Below, piece by piece: positions 8,860 to 16,872 of a stretch of DNA of 64,000 bases (the first letter of the stretch is position 1; each line of letters starts with the position of its first letter). The notes under the pieces were generated by a model, which had not been told where the DNA came from, made no database searches, and saw only the letters and a list, made by a program, of their open reading frames with translations. Made by a program: the position numbers and the translations under genes. Source of the DNA: DSWT01 sp035420085 (lineage in GTDB: Bacteria; Chloroflexota; Anaerolineae; B4-G1; SLSP01); contig DAOLUH010000007.1 of assembly GCA_035420085.1 (NCBI GenBank), positions 62,001 to 126,000 of the forward strand, read 5' to 3'.

Positions 8860-9711
8860 TCATGCTACCTGGAACGTATACTCCCCTGGGTTCCATTCTC
8901 CGTCTCGCTGTACGCGGATCTTGATTGTGTCGTTTTTCTGGTAGGTGGCGGGAATTGTGACGGTTATTTGCAGATCGGCCCAGGCAACCAGCCCCTCTTG
9001 CTGATTCCTCACCGGGACGTTGTTCAGTGTAACAAAACCGTTTCCTTGCTCTGCGCCGAAGTTCTCACCCAAAATAACCACATCGCTGCCTGCCGCGCCG
9101 GTCAGGGGCAGGATTTCTTTGATTTTGGGGGTCTTACTTACCTCGGTCGTCACGAGTTTATTACCGATGTAGGAGCCTTGGGATATACCCATCAGGACGA
9201 GCAAGGTCTGGTCAATGTCTGGCATATCGTAAATGCCATCTTTAAGGCTGCGGGTGAGTTTGATGAGGTAAATACCGGCCGCAACGATGGTCCATACCAG
9301 CATCTGCGTCTTGATTAAATCACTTTGACCATCCGGCCCGGTCAACAGGCCACCGCTTTCGTCAGAAATGCGCCCCTGGGACTTGTACGCAATCGTCACA
9401 CCTTTTGCGCTGGTGACAGTGATCGCACTTAAGCCCATCAGAATCAGGAAATTCAGTGGGATGTTGGGCAGTTCCGGGAAGGGTTCACCGGGCGACATAA
9501 GCTGTAAGCGTGTGCCGAAAATGCTCCCGTAAGCAAACAGGGTCACATACGTCCACAGGAGGGCCTGGAATTTTGAGGCGCTCAGTTTTTTCGGACCGAC
9601 ATCGTTTTCAGATTCAGCCAGCACCCACGGCCACAGCCTGCGCGTGACAAAAAAACTGAATAGCCAGAACAGTAATACAGCTACAGCGCCGAGCCAGTAA
9701 TTTGGGGTCAT
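8860..9711 (-). CDS. Membrane protein with duplicated two-helix unit and C-terminal IPT/TIG domain
   Basis: A 283-residue protein with about five hydrophobic helices (near residues 5-22, 47-65, 86-104, 136-152, 167-185) followed by an Ig-like IPT/TIG domain (about 195-283) containing the typical G-E-N-F-G turn. The membrane part is an internal duplication: Q-A-L-L-W-T-Y-V (49-56) followed by L-I-L-M-G-L-S (89-95) recurs as Q-M-L-V-W-T-I-V (136-143) and L-V-L-M-G-I-S (171-177). It is the last gene of the minus-strand cluster starting at 13157. Function unknown; adhesion or extracellular sensing is an inference from the TIG domain. Confidence 0.7.
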   Translation of the reverse strand: MTPNYWLGAVAVLLFWLFSFFVTRRLWPWVLAESENDVGPKKLSASKFQALLWTYVTLFAYGSIFGTRLQLMSPGEPFPELPNIPLNFLILMGLSAITVTSAKGVTIAYKSQGRISDESGGLLTGPDGQSDLIKTQMLVWTIVAAGIYLIKLTRSLKDGIYDMPDIDQTLLVLMGISQGSYIGNKLVTTEVSKTPKIKEILPLTGAAGSDVVILGENFGAEQGNGFVTLNNVPVRNQQEGLVAWADLQITVTIPATYQKNDTIKIRVQRDGEWNPGEYTFQVA

Positions 9712-9729
9712 CGCTTGCTCCTTTCTAGC

Positions 9730-11058
9730 TTATGGTTGAAATGGAAAGACCCATTCCGCAAAATCATTCTGTAGATTCACATCCTGCGCTATCATTTGCA
9801 ACGACGCATAGTAACAGTCAAAGGGGTTTTTGTAGACCTGTGCAAGTTGCGGCGGTTTGAAGTGTGCGTAGAGGATGAGCCGGTCAATTTCTATTTGACG
9901 GATGCCCTTGTCGCGCAAGTGCTCCCGCAAATTCCACAGCGCATTGGCCCATTGCTCGCCGACGACGTGTTGATCGGCAGCATTCACCGGCGGTGGAAGC
10001 GGGATGCCGGTGATGGTACGCGGCGGGCCGTCGAGTGTCGAATTCCCAGCTACTGTGAAAGGTCTATGTTGATCACCAATCAATAACGTCCCGGCAAAAT
10101 AGTCGGCAAAGCCTTCTTCGATGCCATGGGCCCAACCGGCGCCGAGCGTCTCATCCAAAGACAGACCTGTCGGAGGCCGCACGTAGAATAAATACCACAG
10201 CGCGTGCCCGAATTCATGGAGGACGATACTGGGGTCATCCCCCAATGGACTGAGGGTAATCACCGACAGATGATCCACGGGGTCGGTGTGGCAACGGGCG
10301 TGCTGAGTAAGGTTGTATTCGATGAGGATGTCATGCATATCCAGTTCGCCATGTCCAAGTTCACGGAAGAATTCTGTTATGGTATGTTGACAAGTCCAGG
10401 CGACTAATTCAAGCCGCTTGCGTATGACAGATTCGTCAGAAGATTTGGGTAGACTGATCTGGAGCCGGCCGACTGAGTCGCAACTGGTGGTGCGGCTCAG
10501 CGACCACTCCGCCGTCGCATAGCGGCGTTTGGAAAGCGCAGGTGAATTGTCTTCCAAAACTTCGGAGGTTTGGATATTGATCCTGACTACTATGTGCGTA
10601 CCAGCCAAAAGCAATGCGCTGACCCTCCAATAGGGTTGCCACGCGGATGTATCGAGATCATCTAAAACCATCTCCAGACTTTCAATCTGCTGTACCGCGG
10701 GATTGGCCAATACCCGCTGGTACACTTCACTGATTGAGGGGAAGTGAATGGCTTGAGGGCTGTGAAAGTTGCGCAGGTTCTCCAGGCGGGTGTGTGGCGC
10801 TGTTTCTTTAAGTTCATCCCATTCTACAATGGGGTCGCACACACCATTTTGTATATCCTCGTCTTTGAAAAACAACACCAGCATTGCATGGCGCAGGCGA
10901 AACGATCCATACTCGGAAACATAATATAGCGCGTAAGGGACACGCCAGCCGTCACGAAAGCGCAAAGGCGCCGCCGGGCGCGGAAAGAGCGGGAGAGTAT
11001 CTCCATATAACCTGGCGACAACCTGACCGGCGCAACTGATTTGTTCTTGCAGTTTCAT
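9730..11058 (-). CDS. Gluzincin-type zinc metalloprotease, divergent
   Basis: A 442-residue protein. The zinc site is H281-E-F-G-H285 followed 29 residues later by E314-E-G-F-A-D319, the order seen in gluzincins. A later G-E-Q-W-A-N-A-L-W-N-L segment (367-377) resembles the C-terminal part of M36/fungalysin-like peptidases. The first 240 residues match nothing I recognise and may be a prodomain or specificity domain. No signal peptide is visible, which is odd for this clan. It lies 18 bases upstream of the TIG membrane gene and is probably co-transcribed. Possibly the effector of the cluster. Confidence 0.7.
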   Translation of the reverse strand: MKLQEQISCAGQVVARLYGDTLPLFPRPAAPLRFRDGWRVPYALYYVSEYGSFRLRHAMLVLFFKDEDIQNGVCDPIVEWDELKETAPHTRLENLRNFHSPQAIHFPSISEVYQRVLANPAVQQIESLEMVLDDLDTSAWQPYWRVSALLLAGTHIVVRINIQTSEVLEDNSPALSKRRYATAEWSLSRTTSCDSVGRLQISLPKSSDESVIRKRLELVAWTCQHTITEFFRELGHGELDMHDILIEYNLTQHARCHTDPVDHLSVITLSPLGDDPSIVLHEFGHALWYLFYVRPPTGLSLDETLGAGWAHGIEEGFADYFAGTLLIGDQHRPFTVAGNSTLDGPPRTITGIPLPPPVNAADQHVVGEQWANALWNLREHLRDKGIRQIEIDRLILYAHFKPPQLAQVYKNPFDCYYASLQMIAQDVNLQNDFAEWVFPFQP

Positions 11059-11107
11059 TTTCGTACTCCTTTGCGGAGGGGCTGTTGAGCGATGTCAAAC
11101 ATCGGTC

Positions 11108-11154
11108 GGCGTAGCCGCTTCAGCGGCCTTGCAAGCCGTTGAGGCGGCTACGCC
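11108..11154. repeat. 47-base near-palindrome with G-U compensation
   Basis: A 20-bp stem (11108-11127 with 11135-11154) around a CTTGCAA loop. All positions pair, two of them only as G-U, as expected for an RNA-level structure. It lies between two genes of the minus-strand cluster. REP-like or an intra-operon processing hairpin. Confidence 0.65.
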
Positions 11155-11168
11155 TTGGTCGTTTGTAC

Positions 11169-11585
11169 TCAGAGATGTGTTTCCAGGTACTTTCTAAGCG
11201 CCGTCGCGGAACTGGAAGGTACGGCGGTGTCCAGGTCAACGTTTGTCGCCAATAACGGCGTCAAGTCGGCTGCGGTGAAAGGTCCAACGACGTAGACTTT
11301 CTCGAAGTACAGCGCTTCTAAAACATCAAAGCCGCAGGAAACTTTTCTGTTTTTGAGCACTGTCATAGGGCCGCAGACTGTCTTGGTCGGCAGGTCTGGG
11401 TGAAACAATACGAATTTTCGTACCGGCGAGACACCCGGCGCCTGGAAATTCAACAATTGCAGATAATAGTTATCTGCAACCCAGGCTTCGATTTGATTGC
11501 TGCCGGGGTGAGCGGTGATATTGTGCATGTTGCACTGTGTTCTGATGTCATTTCCCGTAAAGGGGAAGGCGATTCTGATAGGCAT
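11169..11585 (-). CDS. Small protein of unknown function in the EAD-protease cluster
   Basis: A 138-residue protein with no recognised family. It is predominantly beta by eye, has three Cys (C18, C71, C84), no transmembrane segment, and a Ser/Thr-rich stretch before the C-terminal helix. A GGAGAG Shine-Dalgarno sequence precedes the ATG. It sits 24 bases after the beta-propeller gene and before the metalloprotease, on the same strand. It could be a protease substrate, inhibitor or adaptor; that is inference from position only. Confidence 0.55.
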   Translation of the reverse strand: MPIRIAFPFTGNDIRTQCNMHNITAHPGSNQIEAWVADNYYLQLLNFQAPGVSPVRKFVLFHPDLPTKTVCGPMTVLKNRKVSCGFDVLEALYFEKVYVVGPFTAADLTPLLATNVDLDTAVPSSSATALRKYLETHL

Positions 11586-11609
11586 GGCTCTCTCCTTTCG
11601 CTGCCGAGA

Positions 11610-13079
11610 CTACTTCTTGCTTGCGTAATAGATTAATCCCTTTTCGGTGCCGATCCAAACAACGCCTTGCGTGTCAATCACGATGCTGCGCACCTCCTTT
11701 CTATCAGAGAGGGGGACTGGGACTTGGGCATCCATCCCCCGTTGGTACCAGGCCAACGGCCAACAGGTCTTGCTGGTATCTGCTGAACAACGATTGCCTA
11801 ACCACATCGTTTGCCCGTGGGGATCAACCGCGATGCGCCAGGCATAAGGACCCAGTTGATCCTGTTGACGTCCGTCCGGCTCGATATGACTCAAGCCATT
11901 CTCGCCGGTGACCCACACGCTACCGTCCTCACCGCCGCCAAGCGCCCAGAGCATGGGCTGGTTCACGAGGAGCGTACTTGGTTTTTGCAGGCTGCCGAGC
12001 GGGACTTGAAATACCGTCCGCTCCCGACCGCTCAAGCCCCACAGGGTTTCGTTGGGGCGATCATAATGTAGATCGAGGACGTCTGTGAGCGCGCGGGTCG
12101 TGGCATAGACGGCATCCTCTTTTGGCGAAACAAACAGGATATCGGCCATGCGTGGGTAATCCTGCGCGTAGCGCAGCGTATGCACCCCTTCCCGGCCTAA
12201 CCACACCTCGACGCTGCCATCTTCGCGGCAACGGGACGCCAAGGCATAGACCGTGCTTTTTTGCAGCCAACCGTTCGTGGTGGTTTTATCCAGGAAAGTC
12301 GTATCTGCGCCAGAGGTCGGATTGTAAACACGTACGCCGGGTGGGGTTTCTAATGCCAGCCACACGTTGCCTTTGCAATCCACTTCCATATCCATCAGTT
12401 GTCCAGATAATGGGTAAACCGGCTCCAGAGTTTTTTGTTTCTCCCACGGATACCGTAATTCGTAAAGCGATGCTGTCTCGGATGTAGGCGCGTGCGCGGC
12501 GATCCACAATCCCGTTGTCTCCCCGTTCTGTTGCGCCAGCGCCAATTTGTCAACATTGAGATCAGATGGCCCAAAAGACTGCAAGCGGTTGGGGTTGGGC
12601 GGTGTGTAATGCGAGGCAGGCGATATGCGCCCGATGACCAGGAACACGATCAAACCCAATGTTAGCAGGCTGATAGGCAACAGAATTTTGAGCCACAAGG
12701 GAAAAACGATGCCAGTTTTATCGAGTTTGTGCGCTTTGACCTCGGTGGCAAGCTGCATTGCTACAGCCGATTCTTCAAGTTCGCGCGCCAGGGCGTGTAG
12801 TTCCTGTCGCCGCGCGTCGCCGAGGGGCATTGCATCTTCCAAGACATACAGGAGTAAGACCAACGCATTGCACTGTTTCTCGTCCTGTTTGTTGAAAAAG
12901 ACGCCAATGACGCGATCCACACGCTGGGTCGGGTTGGCGGCCTCGGGGATCAGGTACTGCCATTGCGCCAGCCGTCTATCGTTGAAAAGCACCCGCACGT
13001 CGGCGTCGCTGTAGAATTGCTTGCTGTTTAGCAATGTCGCGCGCAGGCGATAGAGTAGCCCTGTTTCAATCCCTGTCAT
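11610..13079 (-). CDS. EAD-like domain / single TM / beta-propeller protein
   Basis: A 489-residue protein in three parts. Residues 1-110 are an all-helical domain resembling effector-associated (EAD, death-like adaptor) domains of bacterial conflict systems: conserved-looking L-R-A-T-L near the start, F-Y-S-D-A-D-V-R and an R-V-D-R-V-I segment. A single transmembrane helix spans about 124-150. Residues 165-489 form a probable beta-propeller with V-W-(V/I)-G/T and G-L-I-Y blade ends like two-component-regulator propellers. This suggests an outside sensor joined to a cytosolic recruitment module. EAD assignment is by pattern and needs a profile search. Confidence 0.6.
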   Translation of the reverse strand: MTGIETGLLYRLRATLLNSKQFYSDADVRVLFNDRRLAQWQYLIPEAANPTQRVDRVIGVFFNKQDEKQCNALVLLLYVLEDAMPLGDARRQELHALARELEESAVAMQLATEVKAHKLDKTGIVFPLWLKILLPISLLTLGLIVFLVIGRISPASHYTPPNPNRLQSFGPSDLNVDKLALAQQNGETTGLWIAAHAPTSETASLYELRYPWEKQKTLEPVYPLSGQLMDMEVDCKGNVWLALETPPGVRVYNPTSGADTTFLDKTTTNGWLQKSTVYALASRCREDGSVEVWLGREGVHTLRYAQDYPRMADILFVSPKEDAVYATTRALTDVLDLHYDRPNETLWGLSGRERTVFQVPLGSLQKPSTLLVNQPMLWALGGGEDGSVWVTGENGLSHIEPDGRQQDQLGPYAWRIAVDPHGQTMWLGNRCSADTSKTCWPLAWYQRGMDAQVPVPLSDRKEVRSIVIDTQGVVWIGTEKGLIYYASKK

Positions 13080-13103
13080 TTTGTCTCCAATTCGTCCGAT
13101 GGC

Positions 13104-13157
13104 CTAGTCGGACAAATTCCGTCTCTGCGAGGTCGGGAGGTACAGTGTGTTCGTCAT
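13104..13157 (-). CDS. 17-codon leader ORF upstream of the EAD-like gene
   Basis: ATG preceded by a strong AAAAGGAG at 9-base spacing, followed by 17 codons (MTNTLYLPTSQRRNLSD) and TAG, ending 24 bases before the EAD-like gene. A GTCCGA/TCGGAC stem overlaps its stop. It may be a translational-coupling or attenuation leader, or a tiny protein. The strong ribosome site is the main support. Confidence 0.4.
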   Translation of the reverse strand: MTNTLYLPTSQRRNLSD

Positions 13158-13205
13158 GGCTACTCGCTCCTTTTCGTAAAATGGGGGTGAACTCGATGCA
13201 CTTTA

Positions 13206-13234
13206 ATTATATGTCTTTTCTCGTTCTTGTGCAA
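13206..13234 (-). promoter_or_regulatory. Promoter of the EAD/metalloprotease cluster
   Basis: On the minus strand: TTGCAC (13234-13229), 17-base spacer, TATAAT (13211-13206). It precedes the leader ORF by about 50 bases. Confidence 0.55.
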
Positions 13235-13284
13235 ATTGCTTTTGGACGAGAGTATAAGGTTAATCAAAGTTAGCGCTTGGACGC

Positions 13285-13313
13285 TTGCCTTGTATTGTAG
13301 TGGGAAGTACAAT
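13285..13313 (+). promoter_or_regulatory. Promoter of the GNAT/GH4 genes
   Basis: TTGCCT (13285-13290), 17-base spacer, TACAAT (13308-13313). The expected start near 13320 leaves a short leader and favours ATG 13343 over GTG 13322. Confidence 0.5.
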
Positions 13314-13342
13314 GGAGCGATGTGTGGCGTGAGGATGACAGG

Positions 13343-13822
13343 ATGCGAGATCAATTGTACAACAACACAACATTTGAATTTTACGATCCCGGCCAGTTAA
13401 TAGATGGGAACCTGGTTCTGTCCTTAGTTGAGACCTATCCCGGCGATCCACGCCGCAACTACGTCCCGGCCTACCGCTTCAGGATGACGCTCGACGGGCA
13501 ACGCTATGAGATCGGGCGGATTGAATTGCGCGTTGGCAACACTGAGCGCATTGTGCTCTACGCGGGGCACATCGGTTATCGCGTGCTGCCGATGTATCGC
13601 GGACATCACTATGCGGCGCGAAGCTGCCGGCTGTTGCTCCCCCTGGCGCGTCGCCACGGCTTGAATCCCCTGTGGATCACCTGCAATCCCGATAACTACG
13701 CCTCGCGCCGCACGTGCGAGCTGGCCGGCGCCACGTTCGTCGAGATCGTTGATCTGCCGGAAGACAACGACATGTACCAGATGGGCGAGCGCCAGAAGTG
13801 TCGCTACCGGCTGGATTTGTGA
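13343..13822 (+). CDS. GNAT-family acetyltransferase
   Basis: A 159-residue GNAT protein. A central M-Y-R-G-H-H-Y-A-A segment matches the acetyl-CoA pyrophosphate-binding loop, and W-I-T-C-N-P-D-N-Y-A-S-R-R fits the later strand-helix with a conserved Asn. A GAGG element about 7 bases before ATG 13343 and the upstream promoter support this start. It is 48 bases upstream of the GH4 gene and probably co-transcribed. The acetyl acceptor is unknown; a sugar-related substrate is plausible from context only. Confidence 0.75.
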   Translation: MRDQLYNNTTFEFYDPGQLIDGNLVLSLVETYPGDPRRNYVPAYRFRMTLDGQRYEIGRIELRVGNTERIVLYAGHIGYRVLPMYRGHHYAARSCRLLLPLARRHGLNPLWITCNPDNYASRRTCELAGATFVEIVDLPEDNDMYQMGERQKCRYRLDL

Positions 13823-13870
13823 TGGGTTGATGTGTGGATTGTAGATTTCTTGATTGAGGGAGGTTAGTCT

Positions 13871-15244
13871 ATGTCATCTGTAAAAGTTACGATTATTGGC
13901 GCAGGCAGCGTTGTCTTCTCTCTCGGCCTGGTCAAAGACTTGTGCCTCACCGAGGGCTTGAAAGGCAGTATGGTTCATTTCATGGACATCAACGAGGAGC
14001 GGCTGGATGTGGTCTACCGGCTGGCGCAGCGGTATGCCGAGGATTTGGGATCGGATCTCAAATTTGCGCGCACGCTGGATCGGGCGGAGTCACTGCAAGG
14101 AGCGGACTTTGTCATCAACACGGCGACGGTCACGCACAATGAGTACTTCATGAAGCGACGGCGCGAATTGGTGGCGCAGTACGGTTACTTCTACGGCCAC
14201 ACCGGGATGCCGGAATATCACAACCTGCAACTGATGCTCGACGTGGCGCAAGATGTGGAATTCATCGCTCCCAATGCGTGGATTTTGCAAGCCGGCAACC
14301 CTGTCTTTGACGGCACGACGCTGATGGGCCGCGAGACCGACGTGAAGGTGTGCGGCCTGTGCCATGGGCACTACGGCTATCGCGAGGTCGCGCGCACGAT
14401 TGGCCTCGATCCCGATAAGGTGACGTGGCAGGCGCCCGGCCTCAATCACAACATCTGGTTGACGCACTTTTACTATGAGGGGAAAGACGCCTATCCAATT
14501 CTAGATCAGTGGATCGCCAAAAATATCCGGCAATACTGGGAAGATCACAAGATATCGGGCGTCTCGGCGCAGTGGTCGCCTGCGGCGATTCACCAGTACA
14601 AGCTTTACGGCCTGTTCCCCATTGGCGATACGCCGCGCACCGGCGGATGGTGGTATCACACGGATCTGGAAACGCGCACGCGGTGGTACGGCGCGGGCGG
14701 CGGCGGCGACACACCCGAAGGCCGCGACCGCATCCTGCACGAGAAAGAGGAAAAGTACGCGCAGATGAAGGCTGCTGCCTACGATCCGCAAGTGCGCCCG
14801 ATCACGATGTTCGGCAGCACCAAAACGACCGAGCAGCACATTCCGATTATTGATGCGCTGGTGAACGATAACGAATACCGCGCGCAGGTCAACGTGCTGA
14901 ACAACGGCGCGTTGCCCGGTCTGCCCGACGATGTGGCGGTGGAAGTGCCTGCCGTCGTCAACCGCATGGGCATCCAGCCGATCCGTGTGGAGCCGTTGCC
15001 CAACAAGATCATGCTGGAGTGCATCTATCCCGATTGGCTGGAGATGGAACGCACGCTCGAAGCGCTGCTCAGCGGCGACAAATCCATGCTGCTGTTCGGC
15101 GTCTTGCAGAGCCACCAGACACGTTCCTACGATCAGGCCGTGGACGTATTCAACGCCCTGTTCGACATCGAACCCAACGAGCCGATGGCGTACATCGAGG
15201 ACATTCACGATCATTACGCCTGGCCGGAAAACTGGGATTTGTAG
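13871..15244 (+). CDS. GH4 family glycosidase (alpha-galacturonidase/alpha-galactosidase type)
   Basis: A 457-residue NAD-dependent GH4 enzyme. The N-terminal I-G-A-G-S-V-V-F is the Rossmann dinucleotide loop; N-P-V-F-D and C-H-G-H-Y supply the substrate-binding and metal-binding positions (Cys and His), followed by G-L-N-H-N-I-W. This family hydrolyses glycosides by an oxidation-elimination mechanism needing NAD and Mn. The Asn-rich G-L-N-H-N-I-W segment and the nearby PL22 lyases make an LplD-like alpha-galacturonidase attractive, but alpha-galactosidase or alpha-glucuronidase remain possible. AGGGAGGT precedes the ATG. Confidence 0.85.
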   Translation: MSSVKVTIIGAGSVVFSLGLVKDLCLTEGLKGSMVHFMDINEERLDVVYRLAQRYAEDLGSDLKFARTLDRAESLQGADFVINTATVTHNEYFMKRRRELVAQYGYFYGHTGMPEYHNLQLMLDVAQDVEFIAPNAWILQAGNPVFDGTTLMGRETDVKVCGLCHGHYGYREVARTIGLDPDKVTWQAPGLNHNIWLTHFYYEGKDAYPILDQWIAKNIRQYWEDHKISGVSAQWSPAAIHQYKLYGLFPIGDTPRTGGWWYHTDLETRTRWYGAGGGGDTPEGRDRILHEKEEKYAQMKAAAYDPQVRPITMFGSTKTTEQHIPIIDALVNDNEYRAQVNVLNNGALPGLPDDVAVEVPAVVNRMGIQPIRVEPLPNKIMLECIYPDWLEMERTLEALLSGDKSMLLFGVLQSHQTRSYDQAVDVFNALFDIEPNEPMAYIEDIHDHYAWPENWDL

Positions 15245-15273
15245 GTAGACGGTAGACGGCAGACGGTAGACGG
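15245..15273. repeat. Heptad tandem repeat (GTAGACG type)
   Basis: Four copies of GTAGACG/GCAGACG beginning directly after the TAG stop of the GH4 gene. Confidence 0.85.
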
Positions 15274-15334
15274 GGGATGGGAGGGCGAGAAAGTGCTCCC
15301 TTGCCTCCCCGATGTGATCTCAATTGAGGAAGAT

Positions 15335-15907
15335 ATGAAAGCAACTTTTGCTCTCCTTGCTGATGTAGCCGTCGCCAACTTTGTGCGCAAACTGGCCTGG
15401 GAGATTCACCAGAAGTACCGCACCGGGACTGGCATCTGTCGTCTGCTGCCGCACGTATCGCTCAAGCAACTCTTCGAGATCGAGGATGTGGTTCGGCTCG
15501 AAGCCTACATGGACGAGTTTGTCCAGACGATTTACCCTTTCGAAGTCAGGTGCTCAGAACTTCAGCTTGTCCCTACGCTGATAGAGGGGCTGGAAACCGG
15601 CATTCTTTGGCTGGATGTCGAAGAATCGCCCACCTTGCGCCAGTTGCATGACCGGCTCAACCGGGAGTTGGCACAGCGGTTTGAGAACACCCAGGCCCCT
15701 TTCGATGGGCCGGAGTATCATTTTCACATGACGGTGATGATGGGCGGTCAACCCCTAGACGTGTATCGCAAGATATACGCTGAAATTTCTGAGCGGGCGG
15801 TCGATGTGTCATTCATCGCAGACACATTGGCAATGTTCGTGTACGACGATCCATTGAGCTTGAACGGCGAGTACATGACCTATAAAATCTTGCCTTTGGG
15901 CGAGTAG
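15335..15907 (+). CDS. 2H phosphoesterase / 2'-5' RNA ligase-like protein
   Basis: A 190-residue protein with the paired His-x-Ser/Thr motifs of the 2H superfamily: H40-V-S42 in P-H-V-S-L and H-M-T in H-F-H-M-T-V in the second half. These enzymes act on 2',3'-cyclic or 2'-5' phosphodiesters; the natural substrate of stand-alone members is usually unknown. A GAGGA element just before ATG 15335 favours this start over an upstream in-frame TTG. Its TAG stop is part of a GTAGACG repeat. Confidence 0.75.
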   Translation: MKATFALLADVAVANFVRKLAWEIHQKYRTGTGICRLLPHVSLKQLFEIEDVVRLEAYMDEFVQTIYPFEVRCSELQLVPTLIEGLETGILWLDVEESPTLRQLHDRLNRELAQRFENTQAPFDGPEYHFHMTVMMGGQPLDVYRKIYAEISERAVDVSFIADTLAMFVYDDPLSLNGEYMTYKILPLGE

Positions 15908-15932
15908 ACGGTAGACAGCAGACGGTAGACGG
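15904..15932. repeat. Heptad tandem repeat (GTAGACG type)
   Basis: GTAGACG, GTAGACA, GCAGACG, GTAGACG in tandem; the first unit contains the stop codon of the 2H gene. Confidence 0.85.
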
Positions 15933-15968
15933 GAATGCGGTTGCCGGATGCTGTTTTTGGGGAGTAGT

Positions 15969-16511
15969 ATGGACATTCCTTGTATCACAACGGAACGACT
16001 GGTGTTGCACGCTTTCTCCGAGCAGGATGTGGATCCGCTTTTTGACATTCTTCAGCAACCGGGCATTTTGCGCTATTACCCGCGTCCTGATCCCCCACCG
16101 CGTGAGACTGTCGAGCGGATCGCGACGCGGCAGCTTGCGCACTGGGAAGAGCACGGTTATGGCTGGTGGGCGGTCGAATTCCGCGATGATCCACGCCTGC
16201 TTGGCTGGGCCGGGTTGACCTATCTGCCCGAAACTGGCGAGACGGAGGTTGCCTATTTGCTGCGTCAGGAGGTGTGGCGGCGCGGATTGGCGACCGAGGC
16301 AGCGAAAGCGGCGCTGCGCTTTGGGTTCGAGCGATTCGCCTTCCCGTTTATCATCGGGCTGACGCACCCGGAGAACATCGCGTCGCAGCGGGTGCTCGAA
16401 AAGAGCGGCTTGCAGTTTGTCGAGAAGGCTGTCTACTTTGGGATGGATTGTTATCGCTACGTCATCCGGCGTGATGAAAACGGTTCTCTCAACGGATTCA
16501 ACGAAATTTAA
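15969..16511 (+). CDS. RimJ/RimL-like GNAT acetyltransferase
   Basis: A 180-residue GNAT of the ribosomal-protein/aminoglycoside acetyltransferase-like group: T-T-E-R-L-V-L near the N-terminus, a central R-R-G-L-A-T-E-A acetyl-CoA loop, and N-I-A-S-Q-R-V-L-E-K-S-G-L toward the end. GGGGAG before ATG 15969 selects it over an upstream TTG-type start. Acceptor unknown. Confidence 0.85.
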   Translation: MDIPCITTERLVLHAFSEQDVDPLFDILQQPGILRYYPRPDPPPRETVERIATRQLAHWEEHGYGWWAVEFRDDPRLLGWAGLTYLPETGETEVAYLLRQEVWRRGLATEAAKAALRFGFERFAFPFIIGLTHPENIASQRVLEKSGLQFVEKAVYFGMDCYRYVIRRDENGSLNGFNEI

Positions 16512-16529
16512 CGGACATTTTTCTCCCGC

Positions 16530-16847
16530 ATGTTGGCCGAAATGACGCTACTTCTGCGCGATAAACTCGTATCAAAAGAGGTGGATTGGCTGGCCTGGGA
16601 GGATCCGTTTTTGTTCGGGCGCGGTGCGGCGCAATTCAAACTCGAACGCGAAAACAGCCTGCTGGAAGCCCAAAAGCGTCTGGCCTACATCATTATTCTG
16701 CCGATCACGTTTATCATCCGCCTGTTCAATCCCAAAGTGGGTATCTACGAGATCAACAACAATGGCTGCTGGTACGACTTGGGCTTCTTCCTCCGCGTTT
16801 CGGGGTCGGTTGGCGGTGGCACACGGACCGTGTACGTCTATCAGTAG
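16530..16847 (+). CDS. Small protein of unknown function with one hydrophobic segment
   Basis: A 105-residue reading frame starting 19 bases after the GNAT gene. It has a charged N-terminal half, a hydrophobic stretch (about 52-64, rich in Ile/Leu) and a Gly-rich tail. There is no clear Shine-Dalgarno sequence; ATG 16542 is an alternative. Composition looks protein-like, but no family was recognised, so coding status is uncertain. Confidence 0.35.
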   Translation: MLAEMTLLLRDKLVSKEVDWLAWEDPFLFGRGAAQFKLERENSLLEAQKRLAYIIILPITFIIRLFNPKVGIYEINNNGCWYDLGFFLRVSGSVGGGTRTVYVYQ

Positions 16848-16872
16848 TTTCTTGAAGGAATCTTAGAGGGGT

